A stretch of 37,027 bases of DNA from an uncultured Lysobacterales bacterium (GTDB lineage: Bacteria > Pseudomonadota > Gammaproteobacteria > Xanthomonadales > SZUA-36): NCBI GenBank assembly GCA_947258865.1, contig CAMYKC010000053.1, positions 2,525 through 39,551 on the forward strand. The letters are read 5' to 3'. The translations under genes were made by a program, and so were the position numbers. Positions within the stretch are counted from its first letter, which is position 1. Every line of letters starts with the position of its first letter. Below, piece after piece: positions 1-9,213 of the stretch. The notes under the pieces are model-generated. The model had not been told where the DNA came from. It was given only the letters and a program-made list of their open reading frames with translations, and searched no databases.

Positions 1-275
1 ATCTCAGCCTGACTGTCGGTCTTGTAGCGGATGAGCACCTTGAAGTAGGCACTTCCACTCACCGGAATCTCCCGCCGGGTCAGGTAGTCGGTGTCTCGCG
101 CCTGTGCCAGCACGACCAGTTCTGCCCTGCGTGCCAGGTCGGAAAGACTCACCGGGCCAATTCCGATTTCTGCTGCCTTTTCCGCCGCAAATCCCTCGAG
201 GGTCGAGGCCAGTAAAAAGAGGATCAATAAGCAGCGCATTCGTTGAAATCCGGTCATTGATTTTGATGCGCTCAT
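1..275 (-). CDS. Exported hypothetical protein, 5' part only (partial)
   Basis: This reading frame is open on the minus strand from ATG at 275 down to base 1 and runs off the window, so the C-terminus is missing; it is absent from the ORF track because it has no stop here. It encodes 91 residues beginning MSASKSMTGFQRMRCLLILF. Residues 14-30 form a hydrophobic signal-peptide-like stretch ending GFAAEK, so export is likely. In-frame ATGs at 257 and 239 are alternative starts; ATG 239 would place the hydrophobic core closer to the N-terminus. The mature part (SLSDLARRAELVVLAQARDTDYL) matches no family I recognise. It is divergent from the M2 peptidase gene with a 77-bp gap. Confidence 0.6.
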   Translation of the reverse strand, partial: MSASKSMTGFQRMRCLLILFLLASTLEGFAAEKAAEIGIGPVSLSDLARRAELVVLAQARDTDYLTRREIPVSGSAYFKVLIRYKTDSQAE

Positions 276-352
276 TATAAACCTGGTGGAGTCCCGGCCC
301 GGGATTTGATAGCCTTCCCAGCCTTCATCTACTGAACACCCGGAAAATCGAT

Positions 353-2228
353 ATGAGCAAATTACCCCATCTGATCACGCTGTGCTGCAGCCTGGCGCTT
401 CTGGCTGCATGCGAGCAAGCAGCCAAAACGGCACCCGCCGCAAACGGCGCCGCGGAACAATCTGCCCCGCAGGCGCCCACAGCCGAAGAGGCTGCCGCCT
501 TCGTCGCGCGGGCGGAGGAAAAACTTGCGCAGCTGGGACAGGAAAGCGAGCGCATGGCCTGGGTTTTGTCAAACTTCATTACATTCGATACGGAATTGCT
601 GGCGGCGCGCGCTTCAGAGCAATACACCGCGGCCCAGGTGGAGATTGCCAGCCAGGCGGCACGGTTCAATGAAGTGCAGGGCCTGGACTACGATACGCAT
701 CGCAAGCTGCACATGTTGAAGAGCGGAATCATCATTCCGGCTCCGCTGGACGCCGCAAAAACGGCGGAGCAGTCGGAGATTGGCGCTAGGATGAGCGGCA
801 TGTACGGGAAGGGGGCTTATTGCCCTGATGAGGGAGACTGCCTCGCACTGGGCGAGCTGGAGGACATCATCGCGGAATCGCGCAAGCCTGATGAGTTGCT
901 GGAAGCCTGGGAAGGCTGGCGCACGGTGTCGCTGCCGATGAAGGACCTGTACGCCCGCCAGGTGGAACTGGCCAACGAGGGGGCGGCAGAACTCGGTTTC
1001 GACGACCTGGGTACGATGTGGCGCTCGGCTTACGACATGGACCCGGCGGAATTCCCGGGCGAGCTGGACACGCTTTGGAACCAGGTAGGCCCGCTTTATG
1101 AAGCCCTGCATTGCCATGTGCGAGCGAAACTGGGCGAGCAGTACGGCACGGACATCGTGCCTGCCGATGGACCCATTCCCGCCCACCTGCTGGGCAACAT
1201 GTGGGCGCAGAGCTGGGAAAATATCTATGACCTGGTCGCACCGCCAGAAACCGCTGCTGGTTACGACCTGACCCAAATCTTGCAGGGTAAGGGCTACGAT
1301 GCACGGAGCATGGTCGAGACCGGTGAAGCTTTTTTCAGCTCACTGGGTTTTGAGCAACTGCCTGAAACCTTCTGGGAGCGTTCCCTGTTCGTGAAACCTG
1401 CCGACCGTGATGTCGTATGCCATGCGTCCGCCTGGGATATCGATGAACAGGACGATCTGCGCATCAAGATGTGCATTGATGTGAACGCCGAAGATTTCAA
1501 AACCATCCACCACGAACTGGGCCACAACTACTATCAAAGGGCCTACAAAGAACAAAGTTTCCTTTACCGCGGCAGCGCAAACGACGGATTCCACGAGGCG
1601 GTGGGCGACACGCTCTCGCTGTCGATTACGCCCGAATACCTGCAGAAACTGGGCCTGCTGGAGGAGGTTCCTGATGCCTCCGGCGACCTCGGCTTATTGA
1701 TGCAGCAGGCGCTGGAGAAAATTGCCTTCCTGCCGTTTGGGCTGATGGTGGACCAGTGGCGCTGGAAAGTTTTTGCCGGTGAAGTGGGGCCTGACGGCTA
1801 TAACGACCTGTGGTGGCAGTTGCGCGAGAAATACCAGGGCGTCGCAGCACCCGGCGAGCGGCCGGACGACGCATTCGATCCGGGGGCCAAGTACCACGTT
1901 CCCGGCAATACGCCCTATACACGCTATTTCCTGGCCCATATTCTGCAGTTCCAGTTCCACCGGGATTCTGCAGTTCCAGTTCCACCGGGCGCTGTGTGAA
2001 ATTGCCGGCAATGAAGGTCCGGTTCATCGCTGCTCGATTTATGCAAGCAAAGAGGCCGGTGAACGATTGAACGCGATGCTCGAAATGGGCAGAAGCCGGC
2101 CCTGGCCGGAAGCGCTGGAAGCAATGACGGGATCAGAGCAAATGGATGCGACGGCGATCCTGGATTACTTTGCGCCGTTACAGGCATGGCTGGATGAGCA
2201 GAACGCGGGCCGCCAGTGCGGCTGGTAA
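353..2228 (+). pseudogene. M2-family (ACE-like) peptidyl-dipeptidase lipoprotein, frameshifted near the C-terminus
   Basis: Peptidase family M2 members are zinc dipeptidyl carboxypeptidases related to angiotensin-converting enzyme. Residues 1-20 form a lipoprotein signal ending LLAAC, so the product should be lipid-anchored at C20. The zinc site is HELGH at 387-391, with a third ligand E415 in the HEAVGD motif. The family signature [24 protein letters not shown] is present. Directly after it an exact 25-bp tandem duplication shifts the frame, and the ORF stops at 1999 (548 aa). The family C-terminus ([25 protein letters not shown] through [10 protein letters not shown]) continues in the next frame to 2228. 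Removing one repeat copy restores a continuous ORF of about 616 aa. The shortened product keeps the active site but loses the last roughly 75 residues. A sequencing or assembly error is possible. The start has a weak GGAAAA ribosome site. Confidence 0.88.
1940..1989. repeat. Exact 25-bp tandem duplication inside the M2 peptidase gene
   Basis: Two adjacent identical copies of a 25-bp unit beginning ATTCTGCAGTTCCAGTTCC lie at 1940-1964 and 1965-1989. Because 25 is not a multiple of three, the duplication causes the frameshift described for the peptidase. The unit also contains a short internal repeat (CAGTTC CAGTTC), which could promote slipped-strand events. Loss of one copy would restore the reading frame exactly. 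Confidence 0.95.
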
Positions 2229-2614
2229 GGAATACGGGAGCCGGCTTTGCCGGCAATTAATCTGCAAGCACCCTTCGGGGTAAATCGATAAAAGACCCAC
2301 AGGGCTGTCAGGTGGCTGTGTTCAAGACACGCTCAGGACATCCCTGTGCGCTCTTCGGCTGTTCCCGACAGCCCGAAGGTCCTGAACACAGCTACCAGAT
2401 ACCCCTGTGGAACATGTACAGAGTAATCACCGGCGAGGCCGATTAAATCCATGGAGCCGCAGGCGACCCACGACCTGCCGTCGCATGCCGTCGAGCGCAG
2501 CCGCCTTCCGCAGCGTAGGCAGTGAGGGCAGAGCGACTTTCGGCGTCGCCGAAAAAAGTGCTGACCGAACGCCGTCCACGCGTAGGCGGGAGCAGGGAAG
2601 CGAGACTCCTTCTA
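2229..2614. other. Gene-free spacer of about 390 bp with structured repeats
   Basis: This is the only gene-free stretch over 300 bp. It lies between the stop codons of the convergent peptidase gene and psd. It starts with a small hairpin (GCCGGC TTT GCCGGC, 2240-2254) that has no T-tract and so is only a weak terminator candidate. The large inverted repeat 2297-2410 follows. The distal part (about 2445-2614) is GC-rich, carries a stem (TTTCGGC GTC GCCGAAA, 2538-2554) and has no convincing gene. The 79-aa ORF 2407-2646 that crosses it has arginine-rich, low-complexity composition and overlaps the end of psd, so I treat it as non-coding. Confidence 0.7.
2297..2410. repeat. Large imperfect inverted repeat (possible interspersed or structured-RNA element)
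   Basis: The left arm (2297-2325, CCACAGGGCTGTCAGGTGGC...) pairs imperfectly with the right arm (2382-2410, ...GCTACCAGATACCCCTGTGG). Nested inside are TCAGGAC (2333-2339) with GTCCTGA (2379-2385), and an apical hairpin CTTCGGCTGT (2353-2362) with ACAGCCCGAAG (2368-2378, one bulged base). The whole element can fold into one long stem on either strand. It sits between two convergent genes, a typical site for REP/BIME-like elements or bidirectional terminators. There is no clear T-tract, and whether it recurs in the genome cannot be told from this window. Confidence 0.6.
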
Positions 2615-3469
2615 TTAGCACAGGCGGCCGAGTTTCTGCCCCATGACCACGATGTCTTCCGGCTCGTTGGGCTCGACGGAAGACACGGCGCTGGGCGGAA
2701 GCAAGAGGATCACGGTCGAGCCCATGTTGAACCGGCCCAACTCTTCACCTTTCTGAAGCAGGATATCGCGCCGCGACCAGTCGCCCCTGGTGACTTTGCG
2801 GCCCCGGGGCGGGGTGACGATGCCCGACCAGACCGTTTCCATGCTGGACACCAGCATGGCGCCGACCAGCACGACGGCCATGGGTCCGTGGGAGGTCTCG
2901 AACAGGCTGACCACGCGTTCGTTACGGGCAAAAAGATCCGGCACCTGCCGCACCGTGTAGGGCGCCACGCTGAACAGGCGTCCCGGAATATGAATCATGC
3001 GTTGAAGCCTGCCGCCGAACGGCATGTGGACACGATGGTAATCCTTCGGTGAAAGGTAAATGGTGTGGAAAAATCCGTTGTTGAAATCCAGGGCTGAAGG
3101 ATCGTTGGCCAGTAGCGAGCGAATGCTGTAGTGGTGTCCCTTGGCCTGAACGATCCGGTCCGTTGTGATGCGCCCACACTGGCTGATCTTGCCGTCACAG
3201 GGGCTGACAAAAGACTTCGGTTCGGGATCGACCGCCCTGGCGCCGTCAGCCAGTTCCCGCGTGAAAAAGTCATTGAAGCAAGTGTAATCGGAAGCGCCCT
3301 GGAGTTTCGCCTCGCTCCAGTCCACCCCGACCAGACTGCTGATCAAGGCAATCTGCGAGTTTTTGACCGGGGCGAAACGGATTCTCATGAACGCATGCAC
3401 CAGTCGCGACAGCAAATGATGGGGAAGAAGGTACTGCAGTCCCGCAAACAGTTTCTCGATCAGTCCCAT
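2615..3469 (-). CDS. psd: Phosphatidylserine decarboxylase proenzyme
   Basis: This enzyme decarboxylates phosphatidylserine to phosphatidylethanolamine at the inner membrane. The 284-aa product has the family signatures SPCDGKISQ, KDYHRVHMP and, near the C-terminus, FNMGSTVILL. The GST at 250-252 is the self-cleavage site where S251 becomes the pyruvoyl group, leaving a large beta and a small alpha chain of about 34 residues. The length is typical of the shorter gammaproteobacterial proteins (E. coli has about 322 aa). ATG 3469 is preceded by GGAAA at suitable spacing. It lies 12 nt downstream of the SCO1-like gene on the same strand, suggesting co-transcription. It looks intact. Confidence 0.95.
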   Translation of the reverse strand: MGLIEKLFAGLQYLLPHHLLSRLVHAFMRIRFAPVKNSQIALISSLVGVDWSEAKLQGASDYTCFNDFFTRELADGARAVDPEPKSFVSPCDGKISQCGRITTDRIVQAKGHHYSIRSLLANDPSALDFNNGFFHTIYLSPKDYHRVHMPFGGRLQRMIHIPGRLFSVAPYTVRQVPDLFARNERVVSLFETSHGPMAVVLVGAMLVSSMETVWSGIVTPPRGRKVTRGDWSRRDILLQKGEELGRFNMGSTVILLLPPSAVSSVEPNEPEDIVVMGQKLGRLC

Positions 3470-3481
3470 TTCAGTTTCCGT

Positions 3482-4123
3482 TCACTTGGCAAAAGAGTCC
3501 ATGTCCGAAATGATTTTAGACGCATCATGCGGGGCGGGAAAGACGCCGTGCAGGCGCCCGTCCGGACCCATCAGCAGAATACTGGCGGAGTGGTCCACGG
3601 AATACTGCGCATCACCGGCCTCATGATCTTCAATGCGGTATGCAATTCCAAGCTGCATCGTCAGGGGCTGCAGTTGCTGGTGGCTGCCGGTGACGCCAAT
3701 AAATGCCGGATCGAAATACGCAACATATTGCTTCAGTTTTTCGGGCGTATCCCGCTCGGGATCGATCGACACGAAAAGGACCTGGTGCGCCAACGGCAAG
3801 CCGCCCGATTTTTCGACCAGTGCGCTGTGCACCATTTGCAGGTCATAAAGCGTGCCCGGGCACACGTCCGGGCAGTGGGTAAAGCCGAAAAAAAGCAAAG
3901 ACCATCTGCCACGCAGATTTTCAAGAGAAAAAAGCTGTCCATCCTGGTCAACCAGGTTGAAATCGGCAATCACCCTGGGTTCGGGAAGCATGATCAACGA
4001 AGCCGCCGGGGCCTGCTGATTATCCTGTACGAGTTTCCAGAGCGACACACCAGCCGTGGCACTGATGAGAGCAACGATGACCAGGGCGATCACCATGCGG
4101 AATGGCGGAAATTCGAAATTCAT
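3482..4123 (-). CDS. SCO1/SenC-family copper protein
   Basis: SCO proteins are membrane-anchored thioredoxin-fold copper chaperones that deliver Cu to the CuA site of cytochrome c oxidase, or act in redox and copper homeostasis. The 213-aa protein has an N-terminal membrane anchor (about residues 10-30), a periplasmic domain, the copper-binding CPDVC motif with C84 and C88 (THCPDVCPGTL), and the conserved histidine H178 (YSVDHSASI). VSIDPERDTPEKL is also a family signature. It is the first gene of a two-gene minus-strand unit with psd. No oxidase genes are in the window, so the exact client is unknown. The start ATG 4123 is divergent from prmB. Confidence 0.92.
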   Translation of the reverse strand: MNFEFPPFRMVIALVIVALISATAGVSLWKLVQDNQQAPAASLIMLPEPRVIADFNLVDQDGQLFSLENLRGRWSLLFFGFTHCPDVCPGTLYDLQMVHSALVEKSGGLPLAHQVLFVSIDPERDTPEKLKQYVAYFDPAFIGVTGSHQQLQPLTMQLGIAYRIEDHEAGDAQYSVDHSASILLMGPDGRLHGVFPAPHDASKIISDMDSFAK

Positions 4124-4179
4124 GGGTCACGCAACAATCAGCTCTTCACAGGCTGGATTATACTTCGACATTCATGATC

Positions 4180-5112
4180 ATGGATGGCAAAAAACAGATG
4201 ACGATCGCGGCATGCATCGATGAGGTTGCGGCTCAATTGGCCGGAGCCGGGCTGTACTTCGGCCACGGCACGGACAATGCCCGTGATGAGGCGGCCTGGC
4301 TCGTTCTGCATGTGCTCGGTGAATCCCTGGATGGGAGTTTCTCGGACTGGGGGCGGCCGGTCGATGAGGACGCCCGGGCCGGGATCAGGCGCCTGGTGGG
4401 CGCCCGCTGCAAGAGCGGGGAACCGTTGGCTTACCTGACCGGGTTCACCTATTTCGCCGGCCTGAAATTCGAGGTGAGCCGCGGTGTCCTGGTTCCCCGT
4501 TCCCCGATTTCCGAGCTCATCCTGGACCGCTTTCAGCCGTGGCTACGGCCGGAAAAGGTGGAGCGGGTACTGGATATGTGCACCGGCAGCGGATGCATCG
4601 CCATTGCAACCGCGCTCAATTTGCCTGACGCACGGATCGACGCGGTGGATATCAGCGCGGAGGCGCTGGAGATTGCGCGGCGCAACGCCAGGCACCACGG
4701 GGTCTCCCAACGGGTGCATCTTTTTGAATCGGATCTGTTCCAATCGCTCCCCGCATGCCGGTATGATCTGATCGTGGCGAATCCACCCTATGTCCCGGCC
4801 GGTGACCTTAAAGAACTGCCGAAGGAATACCGCTGCGAGCCCGGTATCGGGTTGGTTTCGGGTGAAGATGGCCTGGATGCCGTTCTGACGATCATGGTGG
4901 ACGCGCCTGGCTATCTGCGCGAGGATGGGATTCTCGTTTGCGAAGTAGGCGAGAGTGAGCGCAGGCTGGCCGCTGTCTTGCCGCGAGTGCCATTCTTGTG
5001 GCTTGAATTCGAACGCGGCGGGTCAGGGGTTTTCGTTTTAACACGAGATCAGCTCGAGGAAGCCAGGCCTGATGTGGTCACACTGATCGGGGAAAGAGAA
5101 TATGTCGCATAA
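4180..5112 (+). CDS. prmB: Ribosomal protein L3 N5-glutamine methyltransferase
   Basis: PrmB transfers a methyl group from S-adenosylmethionine to a glutamine of ribosomal protein L3. It is told from its paralogue PrmC by [10 protein letters not shown], where PrmC has VPRPETE. The NPPY catalytic motif is present ([13 protein letters not shown]), as is the SAM-binding motif [12 protein letters not shown]. The ORF track starts at 4102, but that extension would overlap the divergent SCO1 gene. ATG 4180 gives 310 aa, the size of E. coli PrmB; ATG 4174 and 4198 are alternatives. A TATACT hexamer at 4159-4164 could be a -10 element, which would leave a very short leader. Its end overlaps aroC by 11 nt, so the two are translationally coupled. 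Confidence 0.93.
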   Translation: MDGKKQMTIAACIDEVAAQLAGAGLYFGHGTDNARDEAAWLVLHVLGESLDGSFSDWGRPVDEDARAGIRRLVGARCKSGEPLAYLTGFTYFAGLKFEVSRGVLVPRSPISELILDRFQPWLRPEKVERVLDMCTGSGCIAIATALNLPDARIDAVDISAEALEIARRNARHHGVSQRVHLFESDLFQSLPACRYDLIVANPPYVPAGDLKELPKEYRCEPGIGLVSGEDGLDAVLTIMVDAPGYLREDGILVCEVGESERRLAAVLPRVPFLWLEFERGGSGVFVLTRDQLEEARPDVVTLIGEREYVA

Positions 5113-6163
5113 CATTTTCGGACACGTGTTCCGGATAAGCACCTTCGGCGAAAGCCATGGCCCCGCAATCGGCTGCATAATCGACGGCTGTCCGCCGGGG
5201 CTGGAAATTGACGCGGACGAGATTCGGCTGGATCTGCAGCGTCGCGCGACCGGCAAAACCCGCCACACGTCGCAGCGCCGCGAGAAAGATGACGTGCAGA
5301 TTCTTTCCGGCGTTTTCGAAGGCAAGACGACTGGCACGCCCATCGCTTTGCTGATCGAGAACACCGATGCGCGTTCGCGCGATTACGAGAACATCAAGCG
5401 ACAGTTCCGGCCCGGCCATGCGGATTACACGTACTGGAAAAAATACGGCTTTCGTGATTACCGGGGCGGTGGGCGCTCATCGGCGCGTGAAACGACGATG
5501 CGCGTTGCGGCTGGCGTGCTTGCGAAAAAGTGGCTGAAACTCAACCATTCGATTGAAATTCAGGGCTGGCTGGCGCAACTCGGCCCGATCCGGACGGATG
5601 AAGTCATGGATTGGGATTCCATTGAACGGAACCCGTTCTTTTGCCCGGATCCGGCGAAGGTCACGGAGCTCGAAAAATACATGGATGCCCTCAGAAAATC
5701 AGGCGATTCGGTCGGTGCGCGCGTCAATGTAATCGCTCGACATGTTCCGGCCGGGCTGGGTGCGCCCATCTATGGCAAACTCGATGCCGACCTGGCCAGC
5801 GCAATGATGAGCATTAACGCCGCCAAGGGCGTTGAAATCGGGGCGGGATTTGATAGCGTGGCGCAGAAGGGCACCGAACACCGCGATGAAATGACGCAGC
5901 GGGGATTTCTGAGTAATCACGCGGGCGGCGTCCTGGGCGGCATATCCAGCGGCCAGGACGTCATCGTCAGCACGGCTTTCAAGCCGACGTCCAGCCTGAG
6001 GATCCCCTGTCAGGGCCTGGATATCGATGGTAACGAGGTTGAGATCGTGACCAAGGGACGCCATGATCCCTGTGTCGGCATTCGGGCTACACCGATCGTC
6101 GAGGCCATGATGGCGCTTGTGCTGATGGATCACATTTTGCTTCACCGGGCGCAAAATGGATAA
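5102..6163 (+). CDS. aroC: Chorismate synthase
   Basis: AroC catalyses the last step of the shikimate pathway, converting 5-enolpyruvylshikimate-3-phosphate to chorismate with reduced FMN. The 353-aa product carries the three family signatures: GESHGPAIG near the N-terminus, [18 protein letters not shown] around residue 125, and [15 protein letters not shown] near the C-terminus. Length is normal (E. coli 361 aa). It overlaps prmB by 11 nt. Its product feeds the tryptophan genes (trpF, trpB, trpA) and pheA in this same window; aroA, which makes its substrate, lies 21 kb downstream and appears damaged. Confidence 0.97.
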   Translation: MSHNIFGHVFRISTFGESHGPAIGCIIDGCPPGLEIDADEIRLDLQRRATGKTRHTSQRREKDDVQILSGVFEGKTTGTPIALLIENTDARSRDYENIKRQFRPGHADYTYWKKYGFRDYRGGGRSSARETTMRVAAGVLAKKWLKLNHSIEIQGWLAQLGPIRTDEVMDWDSIERNPFFCPDPAKVTELEKYMDALRKSGDSVGARVNVIARHVPAGLGAPIYGKLDADLASAMMSINAAKGVEIGAGFDSVAQKGTEHRDEMTQRGFLSNHAGGVLGGISSGQDVIVSTAFKPTSSLRIPCQGLDIDGNEVEIVTKGRHDPCVGIRATPIVEAMMALVLMDHILLHRAQNG

Positions 6164-6207
6164 ATTTATATTAAACAGTATGTTATTTTTTCTTTACAAT
6201 ACGCAAC

Positions 6208-7269
6208 ATGAATAAATTAGCAAATATCGCAGTCGTCGGCGCCAGTGGTGCCGTGGGTGAAGTCATGCTGTCCATATTGGCCGAGCGTGGCTACCGTGAA
6301 GACCACGTGACAGCACTCGCGAGCGAACGCTCCGCGGGGACCGAGGTTGAATTCGGAAATACGGAGTTGACCATCGAAGACCTTGCGGCATTCGATTTTT
6401 CAACAGTCGATTACGCACTTTTTTCAGCCGGCGGATCAGTCAGCAAGGAATACGCACCGAAAGCCGCTGCCGCGGGCGCCATTGTGATAGATAACACGTC
6501 GGCATTCAGGTACGACGATGACATTCCCCTTGTCGTTCCGGAAGTGAACGCGCACGTACTCGCCGGGATTGGCTCAGGTGCCATTATCGCGAATCCAAAT
6601 TGCTCGACCATCCAGATGGTGGTTGCACTGGCCCCGATCCACCGTGCAGCGGGAGTCGCGCGCATCAACGTGGCGACCTACCAGTCGGTTTCCGGTGCCG
6701 GCCGGGGCGGCATGCTGGAACTGGCGGAGCAAACCATGGCGCGGCTCAGCTTCAAGGAACCGGAGGTCAGCAAGTTTGCTCAGCCGATTGCCTTCAATGT
6801 GCTGCCGCAAATCGATGAAATGATGGACAACGGTTATTCTCGTGAAGAAATGAAAATGGTGTGGGAAACCCAGAAGATATTCGAGGACCCGGGTGTGCTG
6901 GTGAACGCCACAGCGGTCCGGGTCCCCGTATTCTTTGGGCATTCCGAAGCGGTGCATTTCGAAACTCGCGAGGACATCAGTATTGCGGATGTTCGCAAAT
7001 TGCTGGATGCCGCACCCGGGGTGCAGGTCTTCGATGGTCAGGACATGATTCACCCGACTGCGGTGACACATGCCGCGGGCAAAGATCCTGTTTTCGTCGG
7101 TAGACTGAGACGGGATATAAGCCATCCGCGAGGCATCAGCATGTGGGTGGTGGCCGATAACGTCAGGAAAGGGGCGGCTCTGAACGCCGTCCAGATCATG
7201 GACTGTCTTGAACAAAACAGGAATTCCAGTGGAAACACAGAGCAAGCAATCGTAAACTCTGCTGGATAA
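6208..7269 (+). CDS. asd: Aspartate-semialdehyde dehydrogenase
   Basis: This NADPH enzyme reduces aspartyl phosphate to aspartate semialdehyde, the branch point for lysine/diaminopimelate, threonine, methionine and isoleucine. The 353-aa protein has the nucleotide-binding motif VVGASGAVGEVML, the catalytic cysteine C132 in NPNCSTIQM and the active-site histidine H245 in RVPVFFGHSEAVH. This is the form with the short RVPVxxGHS motif found beside fimV in Pseudomonas. An AT-rich 44-bp gap separates it from aroC. A TACAAT hexamer at 6195-6200 lies only 7 nt before ATG 6208, so a very short leader is possible if it is a promoter; no ribosome site is evident. Confidence 0.95.
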   Translation: MNKLANIAVVGASGAVGEVMLSILAERGYREDHVTALASERSAGTEVEFGNTELTIEDLAAFDFSTVDYALFSAGGSVSKEYAPKAAAAGAIVIDNTSAFRYDDDIPLVVPEVNAHVLAGIGSGAIIANPNCSTIQMVVALAPIHRAAGVARINVATYQSVSGAGRGGMLELAEQTMARLSFKEPEVSKFAQPIAFNVLPQIDEMMDNGYSREEMKMVWETQKIFEDPGVLVNATAVRVPVFFGHSEAVHFETREDISIADVRKLLDAAPGVQVFDGQDMIHPTAVTHAAGKDPVFVGRLRRDISHPRGISMWVVADNVRKGAALNAVQIMDCLEQNRNSSGNTEQAIVNSAG

Positions 7270-7344
7270 GAGGAAATTTGACAAAGACCAGGCAGTTCAA
7301 ACACACCTGTTCTTCTAAATGTCAGGGAAAGACGGAGGGACTCA

Positions 7345-9126
7345 ATGAACACCTTCAATCGCATCGGCGCTTTAGCGCTTCTGTCTGCTGCATCATTATC
7401 ATTCAGCCCGGCGGCGTTGTCGCTCGGGCTCGGTGAAGCCACGGTCGAGTCGTTTCTCAATGAACCTCTCACGGCCAAAATCGACCTGATCAGCCAACAA
7501 TCAGACGACGTAGCCTCCGTTACGGCAAAACTGGCGTCGGCGGACGATTATGAACTGATTGGCGCGAGCCGCGAATCGATTCCCGTGCCGATCCAGTTTA
7601 CGATCGAGGATATTGACGGCGATGCGTATCTCATGGCCACCAGCGAACTGCCAATCGGGAGCCCGGTTGTCCGTCTCATCGTGGAGGTCAACTGGTCCAG
7701 CGGTCGCATGTTGAGGGAATACACGCTGTTTCTCGATCCGCCCGTGGTACCCGCGCCGGCGCCTATTCCACGAATCGACAAGCGTAAACCGGCAAGCGCC
7801 GCAGCGCCCGCAGCAACCACCGATGCCGTGACCGAGAGCCCGGCAACGCCATCCCAGCCCCGGGCACAGAGAGCTGAGCCGGCCGCCCGGGTACCGGATG
7901 CCAATGAGTACGGGCCGGTGCAAACCGGCGACACTTTGTGGGTAATTGCCAGGGATTGGTCCAGGGAAAGTGGACTGAACATCAACAAGGTCATGATCGC
8001 CATTCAGCAAGCGAACCCGGATGCTTTCATAAACGACAATATCAATCTGCTCAAACGCGGTGCGATCCTGCGCATGCCGGCGATCGATAGCGTCAACAGC
8101 ATTTCAGCGGCCACCGCATACAATGAGGTGTTGATGCAGGAAGAGGAATTCACGAGCCGAAAACTGGGCCAGGAGATTTCCAGTCCCTCGATGCCCCTGT
8201 TGGCCGAAGAGAGTGCCGCGGTAAAGCCGCTGGACCTCGCGCCTGCGGTTCCCGGGGCTGATGCCGCCGATGATGCCGCCAGCCCGGGGGATGCGTCTGA
8301 AGCAGCCCCGAAGGCAGACCAGGCCGATGACGCTGCAACGGGCGAGGCTGAAGCGGTAGATCAGCTGGAACTGGTTCCGCCATCAGCAGAAAGCGACCTC
8401 GATAGCGCCTATGGGTTTGAGGAGTCTGAAGAAACAGCGGACGCGACGGTTGGTGTCCAGGCCCTGCGTGGGGACCTGGCAAGAACGGAAGAAGAACTGT
8501 TCAACCAGCAGGAGCAGAACGCTTACCTCCAGGAACGGATCAAGGAACTCGAATCCCAACTCGCGGCAACAGAGCAAGACCGTGTCGCCGATGCCGATAT
8601 GGCCAATATGGAGCAGCGGCTGCGTGAGGAGCGTCAGGCTGAAGCCAGGGAGGCTGCCGAATCTGAATCAACGCCCTGGTACCAAAACCTGACAGTCTGG
8701 TTGATTGTACTGCTCGTGTTGGCAGTGGGCGCGGTCGGCTGGTGGATGAGCAGGCGCGGTGCAAACGCCAGGGCGGCGGCTGAAGCCGCGGCGGAAGAAG
8801 AATCAATTCGCGAAATCAAGGACGAAGCCGAAGAAGTACTGCGCGTCCTCGAGGAGACCCCCGAACCGGAACCGGAAGACATTCCGGCTGATGAAGAAGC
8901 CGTGAAAGAGGCCGAGCCAGTCAAGCAATTCGGCGCAAGCGATGACGACGCGGAAATACTGGATGAAGAAAGCTCGGATCCCGAGATTCAGCTCGATCTG
9001 GCCCGGGCCTATATTTCCATGGGGGATAAGGAAGCCGCCCGCGTCATTCTCCAGGAAGTCGTGACCAACGGCAGCGATGAACAAAAAGCCGATGCGCAGA
9101 AGATGCTAGACCTTTTGGGCGCTTAA
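7345..9126 (+). CDS. fimV: FimV-like polar hub / peptidoglycan-binding protein
   Basis: FimV proteins organise the cell pole and support type IV pilus assembly. The 593-aa protein starts with a signal peptide (residues 1-26), then the FimV N-terminal domain (LGLGEATVESFLNEPLTAKIDL), then a LysM peptidoglycan-binding motif at about 189-245 (YGPVQTGDTLWVIARDWS). A proline/alanine- and acid-rich linker and a coiled coil (about 371-420) follow. One membrane helix (about 451-469, VWLIVLLVLAVGAVGWW) leads to an acidic cytoplasmic part ending in the conserved C-terminal FimV domain (PEIQLDLARAYISMGDKEAARVIL). It is shorter than Pseudomonas FimV (about 920 aa), mainly in the acidic region. The asd-fimV-truA order is conserved, and a strong terminator follows. 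Confidence 0.93.
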   Translation: MNTFNRIGALALLSAASLSFSPAALSLGLGEATVESFLNEPLTAKIDLISQQSDDVASVTAKLASADDYELIGASRESIPVPIQFTIEDIDGDAYLMATSELPIGSPVVRLIVEVNWSSGRMLREYTLFLDPPVVPAPAPIPRIDKRKPASAAAPAATTDAVTESPATPSQPRAQRAEPAARVPDANEYGPVQTGDTLWVIARDWSRESGLNINKVMIAIQQANPDAFINDNINLLKRGAILRMPAIDSVNSISAATAYNEVLMQEEEFTSRKLGQEISSPSMPLLAEESAAVKPLDLAPAVPGADAADDAASPGDASEAAPKADQADDAATGEAEAVDQLELVPPSAESDLDSAYGFEESEETADATVGVQALRGDLARTEEELFNQQEQNAYLQERIKELESQLAATEQDRVADADMANMEQRLREERQAEAREAAESESTPWYQNLTVWLIVLLVLAVGAVGWWMSRRGANARAAAEAAAEEESIREIKDEAEEVLRVLEETPEPEPEDIPADEEAVKEAEPVKQFGASDDDAEILDEESSDPEIQLDLARAYISMGDKEAARVILQEVVTNGSDEQKADAQKMLDLLGA

Positions 9127-9146
9127 TAGGAAAATCTGCGAATGAC

Positions 9147-9182
9147 AGGGCCGTGGCGGATGCCCCGCTGCGGCCCTTTTTG
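9147..9182 (+). terminator. Rho-independent terminator after fimV
   Basis: The outer stem AGGGCCG (from 9147) pairs with CGGCCCT (ending 9177), with further pairing inside (GTGGCGG against CCGCTGC), and is followed directly by a T-run broken by one G. It should end transcripts of the asd-fimV unit before truA. Confidence 0.88.
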
Positions 9183-9213
9183 TTTCCGCTGATTAACGAA
9201 TTGATTGGGACTG

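Noticed and set aside
2407-2646. 79-aa plus-strand ORF in the long spacer
   Set aside because: It has arginine-rich, low-complexity composition, no ribosome site worth noting, and overlaps the end of psd.
3131-4177. 348-aa plus-strand ORF
   Set aside because: It spans antisense across both psd and the SCO1-like gene, which carry clear motifs on the minus strand.
4102-4179. Longer prmB start at 4102
   Set aside because: The extension overlaps the divergent SCO1-like gene, has no family similarity, and ATG 4180 gives the normal 310-aa length.
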